A DNA stretch of 64,000 nt from CALMBW01 sp963779645. GTDB lineage: Bacteria; Actinomycetota; CADDZG01; WHSQ01. Position 1 is the first letter of the stretch. Each line of letters starts with the position of its first letter. Location: assembly GCA_963779645.1 (NCBI GenBank), contig CAVZYX010000005.1, positions 1,674,001-1,738,000 of the forward strand, written 5' to 3'. Positions 43,689 to 52,428 of the stretch are shown in pieces. The notes under the pieces are model-generated. The model searched no databases, was not told the DNA's origin, and was given only the letters and a program-made list of their open reading frames with translations. Position numbers and translations under genes: made by a program.

Positions 43689-46600
43689 ATGACCGCGGAC
43701 CCTTCTGCTCGCCAGACCTCTGGTCTGACGATGGCACTGATCGTCCGATATGTACGCGCTCAAGGCGGCGATGCTGCCTTATTGAGCGTGCTGAAGCTCG
43801 CGGGTGAGAAGCGGAGCCCGCGTGAGCTCGAAGACGAAACCAGATGGAGCACCTACGCCGAGAAAGTAGCCCTCTTCGAGGCAGCTGCAGAGGTTCTCGG
43901 AGATCCTCACGTCGCTCGCCACATCGGCGAAGGCGTCGTCGAGCAGGGCATAGCGCCCGGTCTGAAGATGATCATGAGGTCGCTGGGGTCCCCTTCGCGC
44001 GTGCTGCGGAGCCTTCCCAAGGTTTCGGCGAAGTTCTCCTCCGTCGCTGACATGAAAGCCAAAGTTGCCGGAGAGACACGAGCGATCGTGACCTATCAAG
44101 TGCGCGAGCCGGCAACGCCTCATCGGATGGATTGTGACTACACGCGAGGTTTGCTCGCGTCGGTCACGGAGATCTTCGGCCTTCCTCCCGCTCGCGTCTC
44201 CCACGCCAAATGTCAGGTGGATGGAGCCGAGTGTTGCGTCTACGAGGTCACATGGCAGAGCCACAAGCGTCGGCGAAGTTCCAGCAAGGTTCGGATCCGC
44301 GACCTCGAGGAGCAACTGAAGTCTCTGAGAGAGCACACCGAGGCGTTCTCGTCTATGACGCTTGCACTCACTTCCCCCTCTGACGTGGATGACGCCCTGG
44401 CAAACATCGCTCAGCGGGCGTTCCATGCAGCAACGGCCGAAGCCTATTGCTTGGTTGTGAGCACCGGCGGCGAGCGCAAGATTCTCTACGAAGGGATCGA
44501 TCCGGATGTAGCTGAAAGGATGGCGATCGCGTTCGAGTTTGGAAAGACGTTTGAACCAGGCTTCCCGGTGATCGTCTCCGAGATCAGATCTGAGCGGCGC
44601 GCCTATGGAACCCTGGCGTTGATGAATCCAGCTGGAGGCGGATTCTTCGATTTCGATCGCGACCTTCTGGATGTTTACGCGCGCCATGCTGCAGTGGCTC
44701 TCGATGTGGCCGAGGCGCTAGAGGAAGCGCGGCTCCAGAAGGAGACTTCGGTGATCATGCTCGACGCTGCGCGCTCGCTGATGCAGGCGGTCGGAAACGA
44801 GGATCTCTGTCACAAACTGGCTTTGGCCATTCCCACGCTCATGGGAGTTGGCCGTTCCCTGGTCTTCCTCTGGTCCGAAGAGGTGGGTGCCCTCATCCTG
44901 CGAGCTTCCTATGGGTTCACTGAAGAAACCGGACGAGTCTTGAAGGACTTTGTCGTCCGTCCTGAGAACACTCCGGTTCTGAAGCTAGCGCTTGAGTCCC
45001 GGGTCCCACGGATCCACGTTCGAGAATCGGCCGACCCGTACATCGCTGCTCAGCTCGACTCTTTTGGGGCGGGAGCCACGGCAAGTACCACGCTTTTCGT
45101 CGAAGGCAAACCGGTCGCGGTCATTACGGCAGTGGCAGATGAGCAAGGGTTCGACCTGGAGGATGACATCCTTCGGGAGCGGCTTCTGGGATTGAGCGAG
45201 CAAGGAACGCGGGCTTTCGAGAACGTCGTCCTGTCCGACCGACAGAACGAGCGAGCCGACCGTTTGAAGGGTCAGAAAGAGATCCTGGAGATGGTCGCCA
45301 GAGGTGCTGATCTCCGAGAGATCCTTGACACTTTGTGCGTGACCATCGAGCAACAGATCGATGGCGCAATGTGCGCGATCCTGCTGATGGACACCGAGGA
45401 GGAGTCCCTTCAGGCTGTCTCGTGCCCTTCTCTACCGGCAGGTTTCAGCTGGGCGATCAGCGGCGTGAAGCCGGGCCCGTTCGCGCGATCGGCGGGCACC
45501 GCCGTATTCCGCGAACACGCCGTCTTCGTGGCAGACATCGAGCACGATCCCCTCTGGGATGACGCACGCGGCAAGGCGCTGGAGCACGGGGTGGTGGCCG
45601 CCTGGGCGACGCCCATGTTCGCATCCAATGGAAACCGGATCTTGGGAGCTCTGACCTTGTACCTGAACCGGAAGGGCTCACCTAGTGAGCATGAGCGGGA
45701 GTTCATGGAGATGGGAGCCCAGCTCTCGGCCATCACCATCGAACGGAAAGGTCTCGAGCAGCAGCTCACTCATCAGGCGTTCCATGATTCCCTTACGGGT
45801 CTTCCGAACCGAGCCCTCTTCTCGGACCGTGTACAGCACGCTCTCGATCGGATCTCGCGGCATGACGAGTCGATCGCCGTCTTGTTCGTAGACCTCGACA
45901 ATTTCAAGTCCATCAACGACAGCCTCGGGCACCAAGCCGGCGACGAACTTCTCAAGATCGTCGCTCACCGCCTCACGGGTTGCCTACGAGCGGCCGACAC
46001 AGCTGCCCGTCTCGGCGGTGACGAGTTCGCCATCTTGATCGAAGGCGCCGACAAGCGATCGGCGATGAACGTCGCGGACCGGATCCTCGAAGCGTTGCAG
46101 GTGCCGATCCTGTTGTCGGGCATGGAGATCAGGGCTCCGGGGAGTATCGGAATGGCCTTCAGCGAGGACGGATCTGCTCGTATGTCCGACCTCCTGCGGA
46201 ACGCGGACACCGCGATGTACGCGGCGAAGGAAGCGGGGCGGAACAGGATCGAGATCTTCGAGCAACGGATGCACTCCGGCATCATGAAGCGACTCGAACT
46301 TCAGGCCGAATTGCAGAGGGCCGTGGATGCGGATGAGATGGTCGTTCACTATCAACCGATCTACAAGCTCGATCCGCACGCGATGGTGGGGGTAGAGGCC
46401 CTGGTTAGGTGGCAGCACCCGACTCGCGGACTGCTTGGACCGATCGACTTCATCCCGATGGCCGAAGAAACGGGACTCATAGTCCCGATCGGGAACATGG
46501 TTCTCGAGACGACCTGCGAGCAATTGAAGGCCTGGAGTGATGCCGGTCGCGGCATGCCGCTGCGCGCTGGTGTCAACTTCTCCGCGAAGCAGCTGCAGTC

Positions 46601-47081
46601 GCCGACGCTGGTCGAAGATATCGCGAGCTGCCTGGCTAGGTTCAGCGTGGACCCGGAGCTGTTGATCGTGGAGATCACCGAGAGCGTCCTGATGCACGAT
46701 CCCGACGAGATCGCCGAGAAGCTCCAAGAACTACGCGCCATCGGTGTAAGCGTCGCGATAGACGACTTCGGGACCGGCTACTCGTCGCTGAGCTATCTGC
46801 GCAGATTCCCGGTCAATATCCTGAAGATAGACAAGTTCTTCGTGCAGGGCCTCGATCGGGGGCCGGAGGAATCCGCTTACGGCAGAGCCATCGTGCGTCT
46901 CAGCCAGAGCCTCGGACTCGATGTCGTTGCGGAGGGCATCGAAACCGCCGGCGAGTTCGAAACGTTGCTCGAGATGGGATGCGATTTCGGTCAGGGATTC
47001 CTGTTCTCGAAAGCATGCCCACCCGACACGATCGCAAGCTTGCCGGGCTTCGCTCCCAAGCTCCTGAAAGGCACTCTCTAA
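43689..47081 (+). CDS. Multidomain GGDEF-EAL cyclic-di-GMP protein with GAF sensors
   Basis: A 1130-residue soluble protein. Residues 1-195 form a sensor-like domain with CQVDGAECCVYEVTW at its end, reminiscent of V4R/heme-NO-associated folds but not identified. A short coiled coil follows, then three GAF-like regions (about 225-350, 365-520, 535-700). The GGDEF domain has an intact RLGGDEFAIL (776-780), and the EAL domain has VGVEALVRWQHP (EAL 903-905), DDFGTGYSSLSYL and DIVAEGIET-like VVAEGIETAGEF. Both catalytic motifs are present, so it could make and break c-di-GMP. No TM helix is seen. The 3' end overlaps lexA (opposite strand) by 4 bases. Confidence 0.92.
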   Translation: MTADPSARQTSGLTMALIVRYVRAQGGDAALLSVLKLAGEKRSPRELEDETRWSTYAEKVALFEAAAEVLGDPHVARHIGEGVVEQGIAPGLKMIMRSLGSPSRVLRSLPKVSAKFSSVADMKAKVAGETRAIVTYQVREPATPHRMDCDYTRGLLASVTEIFGLPPARVSHAKCQVDGAECCVYEVTWQSHKRRRSSSKVRIRDLEEQLKSLREHTEAFSSMTLALTSPSDVDDALANIAQRAFHAATAEAYCLVVSTGGERKILYEGIDPDVAERMAIAFEFGKTFEPGFPVIVSEIRSERRAYGTLALMNPAGGGFFDFDRDLLDVYARHAAVALDVAEALEEARLQKETSVIMLDAARSLMQAVGNEDLCHKLALAIPTLMGVGRSLVFLWSEEVGALILRASYGFTEETGRVLKDFVVRPENTPVLKLALESRVPRIHVRESADPYIAAQLDSFGAGATASTTLFVEGKPVAVITAVADEQGFDLEDDILRERLLGLSEQGTRAFENVVLSDRQNERADRLKGQKEILEMVARGADLREILDTLCVTIEQQIDGAMCAILLMDTEEESLQAVSCPSLPAGFSWAISGVKPGPFARSAGTAVFREHAVFVADIEHDPLWDDARGKALEHGVVAAWATPMFASNGNRILGALTLYLNRKGSPSEHEREFMEMGAQLSAITIERKGLEQQLTHQAFHDSLTGLPNRALFSDRVQHALDRISRHDESIAVLFVDLDNFKSINDSLGHQAGDELLKIVAHRLTGCLRAADTAARLGGDEFAILIEGADKRSAMNVADRILEALQVPILLSGMEIRAPGSIGMAFSEDGSARMSDLLRNADTAMYAAKEAGRNRIEIFEQRMHSGIMKRLELQAELQRAVDADEMVVHYQPIYKLDPHAMVGVEALVRWQHPTRGLLGPIDFIPMAEETGLIVPIGNMVLETTCEQLKAWSDAGRGMPLRAGVNFSAKQLQSPTLVEDIASCLARFSVDPELLIVEITESVLMHDPDEIAEKLQELRAIGVSVAIDDFGTGYSSLSYLRRFPVNILKIDKFFVQGLDRGPEESAYGRAIVRLSQSLGLDVVAEGIETAGEFETLLEMGCDFGQGFLFSKACPPDTIASLPGFAPKLLKGTL

Positions 47082-47719
47082 AGGCGGCGGAAAACGCCGA
47101 TCACCTTTCCGAGTATCTCTGTGCCTGGGGGTGCCTCGAACGGGTCCATCGTTGGGTTCGCCGGTTCGAAGATCACGGCCGACCCCTTATGACGGATCGT
47201 TTTGACCGTGGCTTCAGCCTCGTCCGAATACTCACTCGGCATCATCGCGGCGACGATCTCGCCGGAGTGAGCGGTTGGTTGTTGCCTGACGATCACGTAG
47301 TCGCCGTCCATGATCCCGGCTTCGATCATCGACTCGCCTGCAACTTCGAGCATGAAGACGTTCCCGTCGCCTACCCAATCGGCCGGGAGCGGAAGCACCT
47401 CTTCGACGTGCTGCTCGGCCAGGACCGGGGTCCCTGCCGCGATTCGACCTAGCAGGGGTACCGAACGCGCGGGGCGACGCTCGTGAGGCAGCCCGGTTTC
47501 GGCATCGAACAGAACCTCGATGGCTCTCGGCTTCGTGGCATCGATCTTGATGTAGCCCTTGCGTTGAAGGGCCTGAAGGTGGGAGTGCACCGTTGAGCTA
47601 GAAGTGAGACCCAGCGCTTCGCCGATCTCTCGGACCGAGGGGGGGTAACCCCTGTCGGCCACCGTCTCGGCAACGTACTGCAGGGTCTGAAGTTGACGCT
47701 CGGTCAGCCCTTCGACCAT
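47078..47719 (-). CDS. lexA: SOS repressor LexA
   Basis: A 213-residue repressor. Winged-helix N-terminus: LTERQLQTLQYVAETVADRG, YPPSVREIGEALGL, STVHSHLQALQRKGYI. Self-cleavage site A95-G96 in RIAAGTP. Catalytic Ser130 in VAGESMIEAGI and Lys173 in ATVKTI. The segment before the Lys (MPSEYSDEAEATVK) is a few residues longer than in typical LexA. Its promoter region carries four SOS boxes shared with a divergent LysM gene, so lexA is autoregulated and RecA-dependent cleavage induces both. Confidence 0.96.
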   Translation of the reverse strand: MVEGLTERQLQTLQYVAETVADRGYPPSVREIGEALGLTSSSTVHSHLQALQRKGYIKIDATKPRAIEVLFDAETGLPHERRPARSVPLLGRIAAGTPVLAEQHVEEVLPLPADWVGDGNVFMLEVAGESMIEAGIMDGDYVIVRQQPTAHSGEIVAAMMPSEYSDEAEATVKTIRHKGSAVIFEPANPTMDPFEAPPGTEILGKVIGVFRRL

Positions 47720-47740
47720 CCGGTCCTCCCATCATCCAAG

Positions 47741-47754
47741 CGAACAGATGTTCG
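47741..47754. promoter_or_regulatory. LexA box 1 (lexA-proximal)
   Basis: CGAACAGATGTTCG, 22 bases before the lexA ATG. It fits CGAACNNNNGTTCG exactly. Confidence 0.9.
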
Positions 47755-47786
47755 TATCAGCCTAGGCCATGGTGGCGGCAGATTCA

Positions 47787-47800
47787 AGAACATCTGTTCG
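47787..47800. promoter_or_regulatory. LexA box 2
   Basis: AGAACATCTGTTCG, one mismatch (A for C) at the first base of the consensus. The 14-base core is otherwise intact. Confidence 0.85.
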
Positions 47801-47817
47801 ATAGTTGGCTTGCTATA

Positions 47818-47831
47818 CGAACGGGTGTTCG
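47818..47831. promoter_or_regulatory. LexA box 3
   Basis: CGAACGGGTGTTCG, a full consensus match, with TATGAT just downstream (47833-47838) as a possible -10 for the LysM gene. Confidence 0.9.
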
Positions 47832-47841
47832 CTTATGATAC

Positions 47842-47855
47842 CGAACAGACGTTCG
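47842..47855. promoter_or_regulatory. LexA box 4 (LysM-gene proximal)
   Basis: CGAACAGACGTTCG, a full consensus match, 80 bases before the LysM-protein ATG. Centres of boxes 3 and 4 are 24 bases apart. Confidence 0.9.
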
Positions 47856-47935
47856 CAGGTCCACCACCCGAAAGAACTGTCTCACCCCCTCCCTAGGGTG
47901 GGGAAGACGGAAAAACCAGGCTACGGAGGCGTCTT

Positions 47936-48307
47936 ATGGCGGTCAGGAAAGAAGATCTTTACGAGTCTCAGGCCCACGTGGTGGCTTTCCCCACCCAACT
48001 CGTGCGTGCCCGGATCGCCCGCCACCGCCGGATCGAGATGGCTCGTCGCCGGCTCTGCGCCGGGGTGGTTGTCCTGGTTGCGGTAGGCGCTTTCCTCTTC
48101 ACTGGCGGCGTCGGGACCTCCGCCCCCGGCTCTGTGGCCGGGGCGCCCGCCACCGTCGTGCTCCACAAGGGACAGACCTTGTGGGACCTAGCCGAGCGCT
48201 ATGCCCCCGAACGGATCGACCCTCGGGCCTACGTCGATGTTCTGCTCGAACTGAACCACCTAGCGGCCCCACCGCCTGCCGGTACCGAGCTAGTTCTCCC
48301 GAGATAG
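47936..48307 (+). CDS. SOS-controlled membrane protein with LysM domain (division-inhibitor-like)
   Basis: A 123-residue protein: basic N-terminus, one TM helix (LCAGVVVLVAVGAFLFTGGV), and a C-terminal LysM domain (VVLHKGQTLWDLAERYAPER, then LNHLAAPPPAGTELVLPR). ATG 47936 follows CGGAGG. The divergent placement from lexA with shared SOS boxes matches Rv2719c of mycobacteria, DivS of corynebacteria and YneA of Bacillus, which delay division during DNA damage. By analogy it binds peptidoglycan and slows septation; sequence identity between these families is low, so the role is inferred from context. Confidence 0.85.
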   Translation: MAVRKEDLYESQAHVVAFPTQLVRARIARHRRIEMARRRLCAGVVVLVAVGAFLFTGGVGTSAPGSVAGAPATVVLHKGQTLWDLAERYAPERIDPRAYVDVLLELNHLAAPPPAGTELVLPR

Positions 48308-48363
48308 CCCCTCGGAAGGCTTGACCTTGGGTACTACACAGGCGTAATTTCAACCGTGCAGTT

Positions 48364-48379
48364 ACACCACATGTTGTGG
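48364..48379 (+). promoter_or_regulatory. NrdR box 1 upstream of nrdJ
   Basis: ACACCACATGTTGTGG matches the NrdR consensus acaCwAtATaTwGtgt at about 12 of 16 positions and contains the palindrome ACCACA-TGT-TGTGGT. It pairs with a second box 31 bases downstream. Confidence 0.75.
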
Positions 48380-48394
48380 TTCGGTGGGTCGAGG

Positions 48395-48410
48395 CCCCTA
48401 TATCTCGTAG
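48395..48410 (+). promoter_or_regulatory. NrdR box 2 upstream of nrdJ
   Basis: CCCCTATATCTCGTAG aligns its CTATATCTCG core with CwAtATaTwG. The 31-base spacing from box 1 (three helical turns) is the typical tandem NrdR arrangement. The match is weaker than in box 1. Confidence 0.6.
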
Positions 48411-48482
48411 GTAGAGCAGGGGTTTGCGATATCGTAGAGATACGTTCGGAGGGGCTTCCGGGCGTGGAAGGGGGAGCTAGAA

Positions 48483-51263
48483 GTGGCGAGAGCGACCGAC
48501 CAGGTCCGGGCGAATACGCAGGAATTGGAGATCCGCCGGTTCTTCACGACCGACGGCGTCCATCCCTTCGACGAGATCGAATGGGAAACCAGAGAAGCCG
48601 TTATCTCCAATTACAAGACGGGTGAAGTCGCTTTCGAGCAGCGCGATATCGAGTTCCCCAAGTCCTGGTCACAGAACGCCACCAACATCGCCGCTCAGAA
48701 GTACTTCCGCGGGTCGCTCGGCACACCCGAACGAGAGCACTCCGTCAAGCAGATGATCGGCCGGGTCGTCGACCGCTACCACGAGGAGGGTCTCGAGCGT
48801 GGTTACTTCCTCGACGCACAGGAGGCCGGAGTCTTCAGAGACGAACTCACCCATCTCCTCGTAACCCAGAAAGCAGCTTTCAACTCACCGGTGTGGTTCA
48901 ACGTCGGTTGGCGGCCCAAGGGCGAGGAACAGTGCAGCGCGTGCTTCATCCTTTCCGTCGAAGACGAGATGAGCTCGATCCTCAACTGGTACGCGGAAGA
49001 GGGTCTGATCTTCAAACACGGTTCGGGCGCAGGGCTCAATCTTTCTTCGATCCGTTCTTCCAAGGAAAGACTCCGCTCGGGTGGAACGGCCTCTGGTCCG
49101 GTGTCGTTCATGCGCGGAGCCGATGCTTCCGCCGGAACGATCAAGTCGGGTGGGGCGACGCGCCGCGCCGCCAAGATGGTCGTTCTCAACATCGATCACC
49201 CCGATGTCCACGACTTCATCTGGTGCAAAGCCTTGGAGGAACAGAAGGCGCGGGCATTGCGGGACGCGGGCTTCGACATGGACCTTGACGGCAAGGATTC
49301 GCATTCGATCCAGTACCAGAACGCGAACAACTCCGTGCGCGTTACGGATGAGTTCATGCAAGCAGTCGTGGACGACACGAATTGGGACCTGAAGGCCGTC
49401 ACGACAGGCGAAGTGATCGAGACCGTCAAGGCTCGCGAGCTCTTCCGTGAGATCACGCAGGCAGCCTGGGAGTGCGCCGATCCCGGCCTCCAGTACGACA
49501 CGACGATCAACGATTGGCACACCGCTTCGAACAGCGCTCCGATCAACGCCAGCAACCCGTGCTCGGAGTACATGCACGTCGACAACTCCAGCTGCAACCT
49601 CGCCTCCCTGAACCTCATGAAGTTCATGGATGAGGACGGGGAGTTCGACATCGAGGGTTACAAGCACGCGGTTGAGATCATGTTCCTGGCGCAAGAGATC
49701 TCCGTAGGATTCGCCAGCTACCCGACCGCCAAGATCACCGAGAACAGCCACAGGTTCCGTCAGCTCGGTCAGGGTTTCGCCAACCTCGGCGCCCTGCTTA
49801 TGACCGAAGGTCTGGCCTACGACTCGGACGAGGGCCGCGCGTGGGCGGGGTCTCTGATGTCGATCATGACCGGCCACTGCTACGCAACGTCCGCGAAGAT
49901 CGCGCGGCGTGTGGGGACCTACGACGAGTTCGACAAGAACCGCGAGCCTCACCTACGTGTCATGAACAAGCATCGCGATGCGGCTTACGAGATCCCGGAA
50001 GACCTGGCCCCCAACGAACTCGTCAGTGCCGCTCGTGAGTCGTGGGATGAAGCCGTCGCACTTGGCACCGAGTACGGCTACCGGAACGCTCAGGCAACGG
50101 TGCTTGCTCCGACGGGAACGATCGGGCTACTGATGGATTGCGACACCACGGGGATCGAACCCGACCTGGCACTCAAGAAGATGAAGAAGCTGGTCGGCGG
50201 GGGCACCATGTCCATCGTCAACCAGAGTGTTCCGAGAGCTCTTCGTAAGCTCGGATACTCCACGGACCAGATCACCGAGATAGTGGCCTACATCGATGAG
50301 AACTCTCACGTCGTTGGTGCACCACACCTACGTGAGGAGCACCTCGAGGTCTTCGACACGGCTATGGGTGAACGCAGCATCCACTACATGGGCCACATCA
50401 AGATGATGTCGGCGGTGCAGCCCTTCATCTCGGGAGCCATCTCGAAGACGGTGAACCTTCCCGAGCACGTCACGGTCGAGGACGTCGAGCAGGCTTACCT
50501 CGAGGGATGGAAGGGCGGCCTCAAGGCTCTCGCTATCTACCGCGACAACTGCAAGGTAGGCCAGCCGTTGTCCACGGCAAAGAAAGAGAAGGCTGCAGAG
50601 CCTGCCGAGGCAGCTCCAGCCGAGCCGGTTCGTCGTCGTCTGCCGAAGGCTCGCCGTGGTGCCACGATCAAGTTCCGTGTGGCAGACACCGAGGGCTACA
50701 TCACAACCGGTGAGTTCCCGGACGGGTCCGTTGGCGAGATCTTCCTCAGGGTCGCCAAGCAAGGCTCAACCCTGGCAGGGATCATGGACGCATTCGCTAT
50801 CTCGATATCGATGGGTCTCCAATACGGGGTGCCGCTGTCTGCTTACGTGAAGCAGTTCGTGAACACCCGCTTCGAGCCATCGGGGATGACGGACGACTCC
50901 GACTTGCGGATAGCAACTTCGATCCTCGACTACGTGTTCCGTCGGCTCGCGGTGGAGTACCTCGAGACCGACGAGCGACAGGCCCTAGGCATCCGGACCT
51001 CTGGAGAGCGTCAGGCCGAGATCGAGCAGAAGCTCGACCCCGCCCAGGCTCACGGCGAAGAGCACGGTAATGGGAACGGCAACGGGAATGGGAATGGGAA
51101 CGGCAACGGTGGCTCGAAGCCGGAAGGCACCATCGTGCTGGGGCCGGTTGCTTCCGCTCACACTGGGTCCCGCCCCTACTGCGGCACCTGCGGTGTCGAG
51201 ATGGTGCCGGCAGGCTCGTGCTTCGCTTGTACCTCCTGCGGTTCGACGAGCGGCTGTTCATAA
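48483..51263 (+). CDS. nrdJ: Vitamin B12-dependent (class II) ribonucleoside-diphosphate reductase
   Basis: A 926-residue enzyme making deoxyribonucleotides with adenosylcobalamin. GTG 48483 follows a GGGGGAG site. Key segments: FNSPVWFNVGW, CSACFILSVEDEM (active-site Cys), HGSGAGLNLSSIRS, NPCSEYMHVDNSSCNLASLNL (NPCSE radical-site motif), and ATVLAPTGTIGLLMDCDTTG. A Gly/Asn repeat (GNGNGNG, bases 51067-51111) links to a C-terminal zinc ribbon with Cys pairs (YCGTCG, CFACTSCG) and a terminal SGCS that probably re-reduces the active site. Tandem NrdR boxes precede it and nrdR follows it. Confidence 0.95.
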   Translation: MARATDQVRANTQELEIRRFFTTDGVHPFDEIEWETREAVISNYKTGEVAFEQRDIEFPKSWSQNATNIAAQKYFRGSLGTPEREHSVKQMIGRVVDRYHEEGLERGYFLDAQEAGVFRDELTHLLVTQKAAFNSPVWFNVGWRPKGEEQCSACFILSVEDEMSSILNWYAEEGLIFKHGSGAGLNLSSIRSSKERLRSGGTASGPVSFMRGADASAGTIKSGGATRRAAKMVVLNIDHPDVHDFIWCKALEEQKARALRDAGFDMDLDGKDSHSIQYQNANNSVRVTDEFMQAVVDDTNWDLKAVTTGEVIETVKARELFREITQAAWECADPGLQYDTTINDWHTASNSAPINASNPCSEYMHVDNSSCNLASLNLMKFMDEDGEFDIEGYKHAVEIMFLAQEISVGFASYPTAKITENSHRFRQLGQGFANLGALLMTEGLAYDSDEGRAWAGSLMSIMTGHCYATSAKIARRVGTYDEFDKNREPHLRVMNKHRDAAYEIPEDLAPNELVSAARESWDEAVALGTEYGYRNAQATVLAPTGTIGLLMDCDTTGIEPDLALKKMKKLVGGGTMSIVNQSVPRALRKLGYSTDQITEIVAYIDENSHVVGAPHLREEHLEVFDTAMGERSIHYMGHIKMMSAVQPFISGAISKTVNLPEHVTVEDVEQAYLEGWKGGLKALAIYRDNCKVGQPLSTAKKEKAAEPAEAAPAEPVRRRLPKARRGATIKFRVADTEGYITTGEFPDGSVGEIFLRVAKQGSTLAGIMDAFAISISMGLQYGVPLSAYVKQFVNTRFEPSGMTDDSDLRIATSILDYVFRRLAVEYLETDERQALGIRTSGERQAEIEQKLDPAQAHGEEHGNGNGNGNGNGNGNGGSKPEGTIVLGPVASAHTGSRPYCGTCGVEMVPAGSCFACTSCGSTSGCS

Positions 51264-51281
51264 GGATCCGTTGGGGGGGCC

Positions 51282-51476
51282 ATGCGACGGGGGATGAGAT
51301 GCAAAGAGTGTGGCTCGGTCCTTCGGGACCGGCCCGACTCGTGCCCTCTATGTGGAAGCGAGCTTGGCGGCAAGGATCCCCGGGGATCGGTGGACGCCGA
51401 GAAGTATCAGGACAACGTTCGGAAACTGCGTGAGGAGCTCGATCGCTTACGCAAAGGAGAAGCCGAGGCCGTTTGA
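51282..51476 (+). CDS. Small zinc-ribbon/coiled-coil protein
   Basis: A 64-residue protein with two Cys pairs (CKECG and CPLCG), a rubredoxin-like zinc knuckle, then a charged helix (YQDNVRKLREELDRLRKG) likely to form a coiled coil. It lies between nrdJ and nrdR in the same direction, 18 bases after nrdJ. No family name is recognised with confidence. It may be a small regulator or accessory factor of the nrd operon (inference). Confidence 0.7.
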   Translation: MRRGMRCKECGSVLRDRPDSCPLCGSELGGKDPRGSVDAEKYQDNVRKLREELDRLRKGEAEAV

Positions 51477-51499
51477 AGCTGGCAACACCGATCAGTTAG

Positions 51500-51982
51500 A
51501 TGCGCTGTCCTTACTGTGACAACGAAGAGGACAAAGTCGTTGACTCGCGTGTTGCCGATGAAGGAAAGGCCATCCGCCGGCGCCGCGAGTGTCTCTCTTG
51601 CGGCCGTCGGTTCACCACGTTCGAACGACAAGAAGAAGCTCCCCTGCTCATCTTGAAGCGGAGTGGTGAAGAAGAGCCATTCGACAAAACCAAGATAGTG
51701 GATGGTCTTATCGCGGCGGCTAAGAACCGGCCTGTTACGTTGGCCGCGATCGATGATCTTGCGGAGGATGTCGAGGAGGCCATGCGCTCCCATCCCAAGC
51801 GCCCGGTGCCTTCCGCTGAAGTGGGCCGAGAGGTTCTCGAGCGTCTCCAGGCTCTTGACGATGTTGCTTACTTAAGATTCGCATCCGTGTACAAAGACTT
51901 CCAGGAATTGAACGATTTCGAGAAAGAGCTCGGCATCTTGCTGAAGAAGTCACCACCGAAAGGTCAACCCGATGAGGATTGA
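51500..51982 (+). CDS. nrdR: Transcriptional repressor NrdR
   Basis: A 160-residue repressor of ribonucleotide reductase genes. Zinc ribbon at the start (MRCPYCDNEEDKVVDSR, then RRRECLSCGRRFTTFER) and an ATP-cone that senses ATP/dATP (LLILKRSGEEEPFDKTKIVDGL, then DVAYLRFASVYKDFQ). The tandem boxes upstream of nrdJ are its probable targets, giving feedback on the operon it belongs to. Confidence 0.96.
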   Translation: MRCPYCDNEEDKVVDSRVADEGKAIRRRRECLSCGRRFTTFERQEEAPLLILKRSGEEEPFDKTKIVDGLIAAAKNRPVTLAAIDDLAEDVEEAMRSHPKRPVPSAEVGREVLERLQALDDVAYLRFASVYKDFQELNDFEKELGILLKKSPPKGQPDED

Positions 51983-52403
51983 GATCTTAAGGATCGACCC
52001 CGAACTTCAACTTCCGTCGTACGCAAAGATCGGGGATGCAGGTCTGGATCTGTTCTCCGCTGAGGACATCACGTTGGCCCCTGGAGAAAGAGCGGCCATC
52101 GCTACAGGGTTGGCTGTCGCCATCCCGGAGGGGTATGCCGGTTTCGTCCACGCGCGTTCGGGCCGCGCCCTTGCAGAGGGACTCGCCCTGGTGAATGCTC
52201 CCGGATTGATCGACGCCGGCTACCGAGGTGAGATAAAAGTCATAGTCGTCAACCTTGATCCGATAGGAAAGATCTTGATCCAGCGAGGGGAAAAGATCGC
52301 TCAGCTTGTGATCCAACCTGTCGAGGGTGCCGAACTCATCGAGGTAGATGAGCTGTCACCATCCGAGCGTGGTGCTGGGGGATTCGGTTCAACTGGCCGC
52401 TAG
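51972..52403 (+). CDS. dut: dUTP diphosphatase
   Basis: A 143-residue trimeric dUTPase with all five motifs: GDAGLDLFSAED (1), ARSGRALAEG (2), LIDAGYRGEIKV (3), QRGEKIAQLVI (4) and the C-terminal P-loop-like RGAGGFGSTG (5). It removes dUTP and supplies dUMP. ATG overlaps the end of nrdR by 11 bases, so the nrdJ-nrdR-dut genes form one nucleotide operon. Confidence 0.96.
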   Translation: MRIEILRIDPELQLPSYAKIGDAGLDLFSAEDITLAPGERAAIATGLAVAIPEGYAGFVHARSGRALAEGLALVNAPGLIDAGYRGEIKVIVVNLDPIGKILIQRGEKIAQLVIQPVEGAELIEVDELSPSERGAGGFGSTGR

Positions 52404-52428
52404 CGGCTCGATAGAAGGAGACAGAAAC

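Noticed and set aside
48308..48482. A cobalamin riboswitch before nrdJ
   Set aside because: No B12-box sequence is visible; the region is better explained by NrdR boxes.
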